Positions 34,947 through 46,010 of a stretch of 64,000 nucleotides of DNA are shown piece by piece. Source of the stretch: Paragorgia papillata (taxonomy: Eukaryota; Cnidaria; Anthozoa; Scleralcyonacea; Coralliidae); assembly GCA_035771165.1 (NCBI GenBank), contig JAWNZC010000087.1:5350001-5414000 (forward strand). Direction: 5' to 3'. Under the pieces are notes generated by a model. That model was not told the origin of the DNA. It did not search any database and saw only the letters and a program-made list of their open reading frames with translations. The translations under genes and the position numbers were made by a program. Position 1 is the stretch's first letter, and every line of letters starts with the position of its first letter.

Positions 34947-35190
34947 GTATAAAAAAGAAGAGATCAAATTCAGTCAGAGTTAAATGGACCGATCCTGAGC
35001 TGAGAGCCGTTCGCGTTTTTTTTGCAGTTAATTTATTGGAGAAGTACCAGGCAAAGACGGATGTGAACGATTTTTAGCCGAAAATCAACAATTGGTTGGC
35101 CACAGAACATGGTCAACTGTCAAGGATTGCGTAAGAAACCTTATTCTGAGATTAAACAGAGAAGCAACAGCCAAAGTTAACCGTAAGTGA
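34947..35190 (+). pseudogene. SANT/Myb-like domain fragment, frameshifted
   Basis: After a good acceptor (TTTGTGGTACAG, ending 34946) the first frame gives VRVKWTDPELRAVRVFF. A shift into a second frame gives EVPGKDGCERFLAENQQLVG and RTWSTVKDCVRNLILRLNRE before TGA at 35188. W-T-D-x-E and R-T-W-x-x-V-K-D resemble short DNA-binding modules found in invertebrate transposon-derived proteins. The frameshift and lack of further exons suggest a remnant. The family assignment is an inference. Confidence 0.4.
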
Positions 35191-35322
35191 GTGACCTCGT
35201 TTATGAGAATAATCATAAAGAGGAAGATTAACTAAACTGAAATACGCGACCAAGTTTCTTTGACAAGTTCCTTGTTTCGTATATATTTTCGAATACCTGT
35301 TTTCCCAGACAATTTTCTTTAA

Positions 35323-35529
35323 AGCCGTGTTTACACTGCAAGTCTTGTCCTGGCCTTGGCCTAACGTTGGCATACTTTTGGCAGTGTAAACACGTCCTGG
35401 GCTGCTGGCCAAAATATCTGGGCCTGCTTCTTTTGTTGGCCTATGCTTTGGCCTTGGCCAGGCTTGTGCCAGTGTAAACACGACACATTTACCCCGGGCC
35501 AGGCCATGGCTTGCAGTGTAAACACGGCT
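35323..35529. mobile_element. Harbinger-like MITE with TAA duplication
   Basis: Starts AGCCGTGTTTACACTGCAAG, ends CTTGCAGTGTAAACACGGCT, flanked by TAA at 35320-35322 and 35530-35532. The GTGTAAACAC motif also occurs twice internally in both orientations. Confidence 0.75.
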
Positions 35530-35534
35530 TAAGA

Positions 35535-35929
35535 GGTTTTATTTTCTGGTGTGTATGGCTGGAAATGTTTTTGGTGGGGAAAATACCCAGTTGTTATTGA
35601 TAGATGCATTTCATAATAAACGAAATCAAATTATGGTGGACGTTCGTGACGTACTGCGTAATTTTTTTTAATTTTCCTTGATGGCTTTGAAAAGGTTGTT
35701 AAAGAAAATCTTATCAGTTAAGTTGTGTAGACACACGAACAAATAAAGCTTGTCAAGAAAAATTTAGTTAGTCGTGTATTCGGATTTTGATATCTTTTGC
35801 AAAATCTGTTCAAAACTAAAATAGGTTATCCACTACTGTTTCATTTTTCTGCAGTTTACCACCTCCGATCCAGAGTAATATTTGAATACTTGAAAATAGC
35901 ATTTAACTGCTTGCCACAAAACATGTTTC
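35535..35929. other. Spacer
   Basis: No gene recognised. Confidence 0.4.
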
Positions 35930-36111
35930 ATTCATTCATTCATTCATTCATTCATTCATTCATTCATTCATTCATTCATTCATTCATTCATTCATTCATT
36001 CATTCATTTATTCATTCATTCATTCATTCATTCATTCTGATTCATTCATTCATTCATTCATTCATTCATTCATTCATTCAATTTATTTATTCATTCATTC
36101 ATTCATTCAAT

Positions 36112-36208
<97 letters not shown>
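35930..36208 (+). repeat. CATT array passing into TTTA array
   Basis: 35930-36110 is mostly TTCA/CATT with a TGA break near 36038 and TTTA intrusions. 36110-36208 is uniform TTTA. Frames through it (poly HSFI / LFIY) are artefacts. Confidence 0.95.
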
Positions 36209-36209
<1 letters not shown>

Positions 36210-36210
<1 letters not shown>

Positions 36211-36960
36211 TGTTTTGGTCCAAGATTCTGTGTGTTTTCAGACCCTTCTCCGGCAGAATAACCACACAAAAACGTAACAATCTATTTCTGTCAAATTTTA
36301 GATTTAAACAAAAATCAGTAAAATTGATACGCTTGCAGGCGTCTTCTCTTATGGCGGACGGGTGCTCTGGCAAAACTGGTTCTACCTGCTGATTCTTCTT
36401 TTCTTTTTTGTTCTGGATAATAGGTTGATTCGTGGTAGCTGTGAATCTTCTGTCATCGGTTGGGGTTTTTATGGTGCATATCTCTATACCAATAGAAGCA
36501 CATCGGTTTCATTACTACCCCCATTCCACGTGCCATTTGAAGCTATATCACTAGCGTCGGAATGGTTTTTTGCTCTGTGACATGATGGTAGCGAGTTCGA
36601 TGATGATAGGGAGGCGATGTCTTTTGCAACCAAATCGCTAGAGCCAAATCGTTTTCTGCACATGTTCTCAGTGTGTCTATATGTTTGACCATTCACTTCT
36701 AAACGGTCAAAAAGCTACATTGGTTTTGTCAACGAGCCGTTTCTTTGTCCCTGACGACCACGTGAGCTTTAATCTTATTAATGATAGAATGCCTATTGAC
36801 GTGGGTGTTGGCCAAACAAATCTTTGAGCACAATTTAGGCAATATCACCACATGCAATATCGTTCTATAGCAGTTCGTTTAGCTGTTATTTTCTCGTGTG
36901 GTTCTACGAGGCTTGCTGTCCGTTTAAGCGCGTTATTTGTCCTGCTCAACCTTTTGCTCT
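36210..36960. other. Spacer before the 37-kb minisatellite
   Basis: A few 60-70-codon frames with no domain. Nothing recognised. Confidence 0.4.
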
Positions 36961-37009
36961 CTGCGTGCTTTTTTCTTGTTCATCCTGTTTTGTCGATGGG
37001 GTTGCTACC

Positions 37010-37820
37010 TCTTTTATCCCGGGGTGTTTGGGGGTATCCCGGGTGTTTGGGGTTACTCCCGGGGGTGTTTGGGGTATCCCGGGGGTGTTTGGGAGTACCA
37101 CGGTGGTGTTTGGGGGTATCCCTGGGGTGTTTGGGGGTATCCCGGGGGTGTTTGGGGTTACCCCGGGGGTGTTTGGTGTTACCCCAGGGTGTTTGGGGTA
37201 CCCCGGGGTGTGATGGGGTTACCCCAGGGGTGTTTGGGAGTACCACGATGGTGTTTGGGGGTATCCCGGGGGTGTTTGGGAGTACCACGGTGGTGTTTGG
37301 GGTATCCCGGGGTGTTTGGAGGTATCCCGGGGGTGTTTGGGGGTATCCCGGGGGTGTTTGGGGTTACCACAGGATGTTTGGGGTACCTCGGGGGGTGTTT
37401 GGGGTATCCCCAGGGGTGATTGGGGTATCCCAGGGATGTTTGGGGGTTTCCCCGTGGGTGATGGGATATCCCATCCATGGGGCTGGGGGTATTTGGGGTA
37501 CCCCAGGAGTGATTGGGGGTTCCCCAGGGGTGTTTGGGGTACCCCATGGGTGTTTGGGGGTTACCCCAGGGGGTGTTTGGGGTTACCACAGGATGTTTGG
37601 GGTACCTCGGGGGGTGTTTGGGGTATCCCCAGGGGTGATTGGGGTATCCCAGGGATGTTTGGGGGTTTCCCCGTGGGTGATGGGATATCCCATGGGGCTG
37701 GGGGTATTTGGGGTACCCCAGGAGTGATTGGGGGTTCCCCAGGGGTGTTTGGGGTACCCCATGGGTGTTTGGGGGTTACCCCAGGGGTGAATGGGATTAC
37801 CCCAGCGGTGTTTGGGTGTT
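37010..37820 (+). repeat. GTGTTTGGGGTATCCCGGG minisatellite with 219-bp higher-order repeat
   Basis: About 35 variants of a 21-25-bp unit (GGTGTTTGGGG + TA(T/C)CCC(A/G)GGG). From about 37362 a 219-bp block (GGTTACCACAGGATGTTTGG, ATGGGATATCCCAT) recurs at 37581. GC-rich in an AT-rich genome, with strand asymmetry (G/T). Open frames of 100-290 codons through it are repeat artefacts. Confidence 0.95.
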
Positions 37821-37909
37821 TAGATCCTCTGCAGAAATTTAGTTAAATAATTTAATATTGCGCTTCCAAATAATAAACTCATTTGGTGTTTAGTACTCAT
37901 CGTGTAAAC

Positions 37910-39247
37910 ATGTCACACGTTTGCAACAAATGTGGAAAAAGTCTATCGAGAAAAGAGCACCTTCTTCGTCATATTAAGAATGTCCATCCCGAGAGCGACG
38001 CCTCACAACCTATTCCTCTAGCCAACGTATCTACAGTCATGCAGCACCCGTTCACGTGTATTGTAGCAGGGTGCACCCAAAGTGGTAAAACAGTATGGGT
38101 AAAAACGCTTCTTGAAAACGCCAAAACAACGATTAATCCTCCTCCCGAACGTATCATTTGGTGCTATGGACAATGGCAGCCCATGTATCTTGAGATGATC
38201 AAAACAATACCAGGCATCGAATTCTACGACGGTATACCTTCCGACATTGACTCTGATAATTTTCTTGAAGTCTCTCAACGTAACCTGATCGTCCTCGATG
38301 ATCTTATGGCTCAATCAGGGGGAGATAAACGTATTGCTAGCCTATTTACTAAAGGTAGTCATCACCGGAATTTGTCTATCATCTATATTGTTCAAAATAT
38401 TTTCCATCAAGGCAAAGAAACCAGAAACATTAGCCTCAACGCACACTATATCTTACTCTTCAAGTCTCCGAGGGATAAACAGCAAATTTCTGTATTGGCT
38501 CGACAGGTGAACCCAGGTCATGTTCAGGAATTTATGAAAAGCTACGAGAAAGCAACAAGCCGCCCTCATGGTTATCTTATGCTAGATCTAAAGCCTACAA
38601 CGGATGACGATCATCGCCTCAAGACCAATGTTCTACCTGGAGAAAATAGCTCCAGCCTGCAGCAACAGCTGGGTAGTTTCATACAAAAGCAATCCTATCA
38701 ATTACCTCCGATCGTTAATGCCATGTACAATACAGAACAAAAAATGCAAGATATTGTACAAGCTCCACAGTTAACAACAGAAGAAAAGAGCATACTCTAC
38801 TCCAATCAGCTAGGACGTTTTCTAACGTTTCAAAACCAACTGCAGAATCAGTCTCAACCTCTGACTAATCTTGAAACACAGCCTCGGAAAAATACACCAA
38901 ACTTGACACTGGAAATAAAGCAAGAAACTGACGATCTTCCGTGGGGTTTCCCTGCTACACCTAAAACCTATTTCCTAACACCGCCTCCTACCGTTGAACA
39001 ACCGACGCTTAAACATAATTTCTTTCATAACTGGGAAAGTTTGGGCGACCCGACAGAGAAAGACTTGGCAAAGATGACTCCGGATGATAGAGAAGAGTAT
39101 GAACATCATCTATTGATGACTAGATCAAAATATTTACCCATGACAAAAGAAGACGTGTCCCAATTATCATCAGAAGACAAGAAAGATTATCATTCTACTT
39201 TTAAAATAAAAACACCTAAATATAATCTAAGAAGCAGACCCTACTAG
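37910..39247 (+). CDS. C2H2 zinc finger plus A32/FtsK-HerA-type packaging ATPase
   Basis: An intact 445-residue frame starts at ATG 37910; the open frame extends nine codons upstream but without ATG. Residues 1-26 form one C2H2 finger (C5, C8, H21, H26). Residues about 47-215 form a P-loop ATPase: Walker A GCTQSGKT (54-61), Walker B NLIVLDD (125-131), a sensor-type IVQN near 163 and SLNAHYILLF after it. The layout is that of A32-like DNA-packaging ATPases of Polinton/adintovirus-type elements. The C-terminal half is low-complexity, Pro/Gln-rich, ending YNLRSRPY. There is no frameshift, unlike every Polinton gene 3-13 kb downstream, and the sequence differs from the Polinton's own ATPase at 50.2 kb. 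It lies outside the Polinton borders. It could be a recent insertion, a fragment of another virus-like element, or a retained gene. Confidence 0.8.
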   Translation: MSHVCNKCGKSLSRKEHLLRHIKNVHPESDASQPIPLANVSTVMQHPFTCIVAGCTQSGKTVWVKTLLENAKTTINPPPERIIWCYGQWQPMYLEMIKTIPGIEFYDGIPSDIDSDNFLEVSQRNLIVLDDLMAQSGGDKRIASLFTKGSHHRNLSIIYIVQNIFHQGKETRNISLNAHYILLFKSPRDKQQISVLARQVNPGHVQEFMKSYEKATSRPHGYLMLDLKPTTDDDHRLKTNVLPGENSSSLQQQLGSFIQKQSYQLPPIVNAMYNTEQKMQDIVQAPQLTTEEKSILYSNQLGRFLTFQNQLQNQSQPLTNLETQPRKNTPNLTLEIKQETDDLPWGFPATPKTYFLTPPPTVEQPTLKHNFFHNWESLGDPTEKDLAKMTPDDREEYEHHLLMTRSKYLPMTKEDVSQLSSEDKKDYHSTFKIKTPKYNLRSRPY

Positions 39248-39317
39248 ATGCTCGGTGTGAACTATTTATATGTAACGGTAATTTGTTTTGATATGTGTAA
39301 GTTTAAACCAAAGCCTA

Positions 39318-39323
39318 AATAAA
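39318..39323 (+). terminator. Poly(A) signal of the ATPase gene
   Basis: AATAAA 71 bases after the stop codon, followed by a TTTTAAACTG/TTTGAATTCTGTCTT region, a plausible cleavage context. Confidence 0.5.
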
Positions 39324-39329
39324 TATTTT

Positions 39330-40200
39330 AAACTGAGTACTTTGAATTCTGTCTTATGAGGCGACGCGAGGCTGTACATTCTCCATGGTAACGCCCCCGC
39401 TAATCATCTTTTGGCCTGAACATGCCCACACATTAATACCCCTTATTATCCACACACAACTCATGACATCCCCTAAAATGAATTAAATATTCTACTTATA
39501 TGCAAATCTGGCTATGTTTTAGCCATTAGTAGCTTTAATGACTTTTCCCTTCTGTGTTCTGCACGTGCGAGAATCTTATAACATACTAAATCATAGCGAC
39601 GAATTATTTAACCAAGCTCTGTAATTTTTCAAAGTGCCTGGTCAACGATGTTATCGAATAATGTTCTTCTAAGTTTACAATAACGATTCGCTACCATTCA
39701 AGGCGACTCTTTTTAACTTCATACGGTTCCTATACGTATAAACATCACAAAAGCGAACCAAATATCTAATATAATATTCATATATAAGCTTTTCATTGCT
39801 ATGTGCCAATACGTTTTTTCTGAGCTCAAGGCTTTTCGGATTGATTCGTACATATCTTAAGTTCAGCTTCTCAAAATGATTCTTCTTACGATATCTTGAC
39901 TTGCTTTATAAACGAGAGTTTAGTTAGTAATGATTCTAGGATGACTTATTCTGTTAGGTTCTAACCCTAATATAATATTCATAGCTTATTCAGATAATAT
40001 TCGAGTTAAGTTATCTCAGCCGATTCAGACATTTAGGCTGTTCAAAACTCTCTCTATTCCTCCAGACAAGGTTTCAGATAAAAAATATAAAGTGTCTCTA
40101 TCAATTTCTCTCTCGTTCCTTGTAAAGAACGTCTATTTCGTTAAAGCTTACTGTACGCATGCTCTTTGTACCTACGTGTCCCACAAGTGTTGACTGACAG
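39330..40200. other. Spacer between ATPase gene and Polinton
   Basis: AT-rich; no other virus-like gene, no capsid-like frame, no terminal repeat pairing with the left side of the ATPase gene that I could see. Confidence 0.4.
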
Positions 40201-40204
40201 TGGG

Positions 40205-40450
40205 GGGTTGCGTGACATCTAGGGTTAGGGGGTAGGGTTAGAAGCCCCCAAAGGAGCACGAATAAGTGTGACGTAGAAGAAAACCGGGGGGATTGATTGT
40301 CAGTTAGGGTTAGGGGGTCATATAGGAGCACGAGACATAATGACGTAATGCGATTAGGGTTAGAGGGTTGCAAAGGAGCATGAGAATGAATAATTAAAAA
40401 TTGAATACTAATTACTTCCGTGTCTATAGTGGGGTCTATCACTACTACTG
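40205..40450 (-). repeat. Second, inverted copy of the 60-bp minisatellite element
   Basis: GGTTAGGGGGTAGGGTTAG, CAAAGGAGCACGA and TGACGTAATGCGATTAGGGT are the reverse complement of the 16.9-kb array. The flank AATTGAATACTAATT, GTGGGGTCTATCACTACTAC matches the 16.85-kb flank inverted. Confidence 0.75.
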
Positions 40451-40594
40451 TGAAATAATAGACAAAGCTGTACAGTGGTCATTGCTACTATTTAAAGAAG
40501 CCCTCTGGGTCCATCTGCAGAAACCGTTGCTTAACCGCGGGACAAAACTTGTCATCTTTAAATAATTTTCATGTACATTATAATTATGTATGAC

Positions 40595-41905
40595 AGTAGT
40601 ATAGCATTTGGGGGTACTAGGACACTTTTTCCAATGTATGGTGAAATATTGTGGTTTGCCGTTATCTGGTTACAAAAATTGGAATCTATATATATTCATT
40701 ACCAGAAATTTGGGACATTTTGCGGCCACGTTCGTAGCCAGTGGTTACTCCCATGATAATAACATACAGTAAATATTTTGCGAAAATGCAAACGGCTGCT
40801 AAGAACAAAGATCGCCTCTGCTTTCAAAGTAAACAAACATGGCTGCAGGCTGCTCGAAAGAGAAGAGACCTCCGTGGCTTCGTCGTTTGTCCTTCTCGCC
40901 GCTCAACTCCACGTTTAGACATAACGGCCTCCTGCTGATAGACGAAATCGGAGTTTCGACTGTGCATACAATCTGAGTCGGGATAAAACGTAGTTCGTTT
41001 ATAACATGAGGCTGAAGCAGCCGCAGTAAACATAACATTTCTGATTTCAGAAACCTTTTAATGCTTAGGTATTCTATAAGGATAAAATTTGCTTCTCAAT
41101 TATTCTTGACAATAATCCTAAACGTAGTGTCTAAAAATAATGAACTCAAAACCTGAAAAAATAGTCCCAGCCTATGTTATCTTCCCGTTATGCTTTAATA
41201 GACACGATGTAATTTGCATAGGGGCCCAAATTGAAAAGGAAACTAATTTGCATGTGGGCCTAAATAAAACTACGATTTGGTGTATTGCTCAAACACACTG
41301 TAAAACCAAGAAAGTTTAAACGCTTTGGGAACCGCAATGTTGTTAGATACGGAGATATTTACGAGTTATATTAGCAGTTCGAACATTGCTAAATACATAG
41401 CAAGCTCCGCACTTTGCATCGTTCGCAAGGAAAGTGGTGTATTTGGCAGATTTGTATCGCATGTTTAGCAGGATTACTATGGCTTACATAACAGAATGAG
41501 TCAAATAAGCAGCGTAAATAAATCGATGTTGGGAACCGGCTGTGTATTTCGGTAAGCGAACATTTTTTGTTATAACGTTTCCTTACTTAACTCTTAACAT
41601 GAATCGAGCTCCGCAACCAAGAAGTCTATGTCCCTAGTAGGATAAATTTTAAAATTTACGATTTTACTGTATTATTCCTAATACGATTTGGCCGTCATGT
41701 TTAATGGCCTATATGCGCCCGCGCGACGCCATCTTGTCCCAAATTTCTGGTAATGTGATACTAATTTCGGTATAGGCGCAGTTTCTTGCTTGGCGTGGAT
41801 ATACTTGCATGGCGTGGATACCTAGCGTGGAATTTTAGCCTGGTATCTATTGCTAAGTCACCTGCGCTTGATACAAAATTAAATTTATCTATATAACTTC
41901 TCAAA
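40595..41905 (+). repeat. Polinton left terminal inverted repeat (split by insertion)
   Basis: 40595-40696 and 41756 to about 41905 together match the right TIR inverted: TACTAGGACACTTTTTCCA, GGTGAAATATTGTGGTTTGC, TACTAATTTCGGTATAGGCG, TTTTAGCCTGG and GCGCTTGATACAAAA. The interruption is the TIR-family element at 40697-41755. Confidence 0.85.
40697..41755. mobile_element. TIR-family element copy 1, inside the Polinton left TIR
   Basis: Starts CATTACCAGAAATTTGGGAC and ends GTCCCAAATTTCTGGTAATG. The right Polinton TIR (about 52058-52078) reads GGAATCTATATATTGATACT, the empty site, which gives borders to the base within one or two positions. The interior resembles copy 2 (TTTGCATCGTTCGCAAGGA, ATCGATGTTGGGAACC, AATCGAGCTCCG) and has no transposase. 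Confidence 0.85.
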
Positions 41906-42431
41906 TATTTGGATGCGTTTAATCCTATTGGCTCAGTTGAATTACAACGTCCTATCTCATTATTCTATAGTAACCGTAAGCTAGACTTCTTACCCCATCT
42001 TGTAGTATGAACCTCTTATCATCAGAACATGACAGCGATATTTTATTGATGATATAACTGCTTATCTAATGTCTAACGCTTCTAATAGTCTTCATGTTAT
42101 GAAGCATTTGCTTATGGCAGCCTTCTTAATACCCTTGGCCGCCTTTTCGCCTTTTTCAAAAGTCACTGTAAACGTCGCCAGCGCTAATTTCATACGTTAA
42201 GCTATCAGTATAGGTAAACAGCATTCTAGCTTTATCGCCGTATTTCATTTTAATGTATTTATAATGGAAGTTATACATCAGCGGCTTGCTCAAGTCTAGA
42301 ATACACATGCCTACGTATGCAGGTCTGTTTAATGTTAACGTCTCTTTGCTTTTGTGAACAGCTACCAGATCCTCGTTTAATATTTTGCTGCTAACAAATG
42401 TCGGCTTTAACACTAGCTTAAGCAACTTATC

Positions 42432-42841
42432 AGGGAAAAAATAATTTTTCTAAGTAAATTAATATTGTGCATCCAAAAAGTATTTTATTGCAAAGCGGTC
42501 TGCACTTGAACATTATATCAACAATACAAAGCAAGGGAGCATACCAGAAATGCGTACTGTTATACTGTTGACAATATGTTGTATTGGACATTTGTTCTGG
42601 TTTGCTCTTATATATAAATCTTAATCTATTAATGGGAACAAACAAACAAACAAAGTGTTGTCTTTTGAGAGTTTTCTGCCTTCAGAATTCTGTAAATTCT
42701 TCCCTCAAAATGCAGGAAATGGTATTTCCGAGACTCTAGACTTCAAAAATTTCCGGGGGGCATGCCCCCTGACCCCGTAAAAGAGTCCCTTTGGTGAACA
42801 GCCCCCCTCCCCCAATACAAAACTCGTTCCGCGGTCCCTGT
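42432..42841 (-). mobile_element. 410-bp SINE-like insert in polB with TTATC duplication
   Basis: TTATC at 42427-42431 and 42842-42846 flanks it exactly. On the minus strand it begins ACAGGGACCGCGGAACGAG and contains GGGGTCAGGGGGCATGCCCC and AAATTTTTGAAGTCTAGAGT, shared with 17335-17460. It separates polymerase motif B from the segment LLKLVLKPTFVSSKI. Confidence 0.8.
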
Positions 42842-44901
42842 TTATCCTTGTACGTTACCAGCCTAACATCAATCCTCGTTCTGATGTTCTCCATGGTTTT
42901 TCCAAAAACTGAATTATTCATCAGTTTGAAAAAGTCTTTCTCAAATGAATTGGCGGCATATTTTCGTTTCTCGGTGTTGAAATCAATATATTGCTTCAAC
43001 CAGGGTGATAGCTTAAACTCGAGCGCTCTATGGATCTTAGTCACTTTTATTCCAAGCTCTTTGTACGATTGAAGATTCCTGTAATGTACAACGTATTTTG
43101 TTTTATCTATTAGATTAGGAATAAGCTTGCAGACATCTCCGACCGATATTTTGAACTTCGTTTGGATTTTATTGCAATAGGCTGATAGCATGTCGCCACT
43201 TATTTTCATCTTTTCTGGAGCCAGCAGGTATTCGTTATGCAGGTCATGCAACTCTTTCGGGTATTCAAGATCGACTTCAAGTATCAATCCCTTGTCTCTG
43301 TCATCGTTATACTTTGCTAGGTCTAAACTGTTGATCTGTTTATCCGTTAACCATCTGAAGTCACCAGTTGGTAAATTATGTGACATCGCCCATCCGTACA
43401 AGTTGTTAGCATCTAGATACATGATGTACTTCCTTGTTGTTGTAATTTTGCATGTATTTGTTGTTTGCTTTTTCGTATCTGTGAGCAATATATGAGACTC
43501 CACCACGCATGCCTTTCTCGTTAAATTGGAACATATCAATGTATGTCGTTGATTTTAACTTGATATTGGTCATTTTAAGCATGGCATCCCACGATAACCC
43601 AGGGCTAGTAAAATAATGACATGGATCCAATCTGTACTACTTAAACAGGTGCTTCTGAAATTTTCAAACACGTCAGCTAAGAGTGAGACATCAGATTTGA
43701 GATACATGTTATGATACCCGCCCATGTTATTCAGCGCCATCAGATATGCATGTGCTCATCGTTGAGTATGCTGTAGGACTCATCTTTCCGTGGTAGCTGT
43801 GTTTCGTCAAATCTGTTGAAGCTATCCATATAGTCATACGGATATACTTCTTTTTGTTTCATCAGTTTTAGCTTCTCACCTTGGAATTCTTGGCTAGTGT
43901 ATTTGAAAGCGTCTTCAGGTAGGTTGCTGACTAGTTTATCAAGGCTTTGTGACATGAATTGGAAGCTGTCTAGGAAAATAAGGTGCTTACGCAACATCGA
44001 ATGCCATGTATTTTTCCATGTTGTTTGGAATGACGTTTATGTCCATCTTGAATTTGCCAATCTCCTGCATTATGAAGTGGCTATCATAACCACACAGATT
44101 ATGGAAAATCACTGGTATTTTACCTGTTAGTCTAAATGATCGGTTACACGTTTGATGGGCTGATCCTCTGTAGATGCCTGTGATATGGCAATGGTCTCTC
44201 ATCACGATATCTCCCTTCACATATTTGCGCTCACATATGTGACACCTCTTAGCGTTCCTATAGTCCTTTTTATCGGCTGGCGTCAAAATTGTCTTTATTA
44301 GAATGCTCCTTCTTAATTCTCTTACAATAGTCTACCTCGTCAAGCATATCGTCCATGAACGGGTTTACTGCATTCTTACCTCGGAACATTTTTACTGGCT
44401 TGCTCAGTATATCGTCATAGCAACAGACTAGCTTATAGCCGTATCCACAATCGGTATGCTTTTGATAGGCATCGGTGTGTGACGTTTCGTTGCTTGGTCG
44501 ACATCCGCTTATCTTTTCAGTGATCGCTTCAAAGTCGGCATATATTACGAACGGCACTTGTAACTGCTTATAGTAATTGTTATATTTCAAAATGTTTTTA
44601 TCCTTTTCAGGCATCTTGATATAGCTTGCACCTGTGCGCAGTTATCTTTGTTGGTCACTCAGTACTTTCTCTGAACTGCAGCATTGTAAGCATCTCATAC
44701 AGAAATGCTTTTTGTCCTTATGTTTGGACTGACTGTACATAAAACGGTTGAAGTCAGTTATGAGAACGTACTGCTGCTTTTCACCCTCTGTTATCAGTAG
44801 AAGTATTATGACACTCTTGTTGCTTTCTTTTGAGCTTTAAACTGGAAACAGTTTGCGTGTCTTCATAAAGAATACGTTAATATTGATAGAGTTCTGTTTC
44901 T

Positions 44902-45661
44902 CATTACCAGAAATATAAGACATTTTGCGGCTGCGTTCGGGCAGCGGCTAATCGCTTCATAATAGCATTCAATATTGATACGTTTTGTAATATGTACAAT
45001 ATTCGCGATATATTGATAATATTGGCTCTGTTATTGAAAGGAAATGGTCTGGGAATTAGTTTTGCTTTGTGTGCTGTCTTGTGAACAAGAAACATGGCTT
45101 CTTCGCGAGAGTTCAGCGAGTATAAGTCTTTTAATGGTCGTTTTGTCTATATCTGAAACCGAAGACCTTCGTCTTAAATACCACCCGCGGACCGCTCAAA
45201 AGAGTTCGAAAAGCATGATATTCAAAGGCTTTTGGCACCATGTAGACGTGAAGTAACCAAGATTTTGACGAGCTTTATTAATATTTCGAACCTTGCCGAA
45301 TACATCTCGAGCTCCGAACCTTGCATCGCCCCCAAGGATAATAGTATATTCGATCGATTTTCACAACAAGTTTTCAAACATTGCTATGGTTTACTATGCA
45401 GAATGTGTCGAATCGGCGGCATAAATACATCGATTTCGGGAACCTACTACACCTCAAGGTCAGTGAATATTTTTTCGTTTTAAATCTTCCTTATTTAAAT
45501 CACTACAGGAATCGAGCTCCGAACCCGTGAACTCTATAATACAAGTGGGGTAATGTTTTAATTTTTAACACGGTACAGTGTAATCCCTTGTACGATTTCA
45601 CCGCCATGTTTGAGTTATTTGAAACCGCGAGACGCCATCTTGTCCCAAATTTCTGGTAATG
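44902..45661. mobile_element. TIR-family element copy 2, inside polB
   Basis: Starts CATTACCAGAAATATAAGAC and ends GTCCCAAATTTCTGGTAATG. It shares GACATTTTGCGGC, TTGCATCGCCCCCAAGGA, ATCGATTTCGGGAACC and AATCGAGCTCCGAACC with copy 1. 760 bp, no protein. Confidence 0.8.
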
Positions 45662-45672
45662 CTAGCTTGTGG

Positions 45673-46010
45673 TACCGTAAACCTCCGAATATAAGCCCTG
45701 GGCTTATATTCGTTCGTAAGCATGTTTTGGTGGGCTTATACATGGGGGGTGGGGTGCTTATATACGAGGGGAGCTTATATACGGACAATATTTTGTGTTA
45801 GTAATATTAAAGATTTATTGACTTTATCTCAACATAACACAAGGTTAACATATAAACAAGCATAATATACTATATACGGATGGGCTTATATACGGGTTGG
45901 TTTATATTCGGAATGGTGAGTGTTAGTAAATTGGCGGGCTTATACATGGGGGGGCTTATATCCGGGGGGGGCTTATATCCGGGGGGGCTTATATTCGGAG
46001 GTTTAAGGTA
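45673..46010. mobile_element. MITE with ACCTCCGAATATAAGCCC ends
   Basis: GTAAACCTCCGAATATAAGC at the left is inverted at the right (GCTTATATTCGGAGGTTTA). GGGCTTATATACGG-type blocks repeat inside. GGTA occurs at both outer edges. It sits directly beside copy 2 within polB. Confidence 0.75.

Noticed and set aside
36852..37846. Frames up to 291 codons across the 37-kb minisatellite
   Set aside because: Gly/Val/Phe repeats arise from the GTGTTTGGGGTATCCC unit in all three frames and on the other strand.
40210..40380. GGTTAGGG runs as interstitial telomere sequence
   Set aside because: They are single TTAGGG-like words inside the 60-bp minisatellite unit, not a telomeric array.
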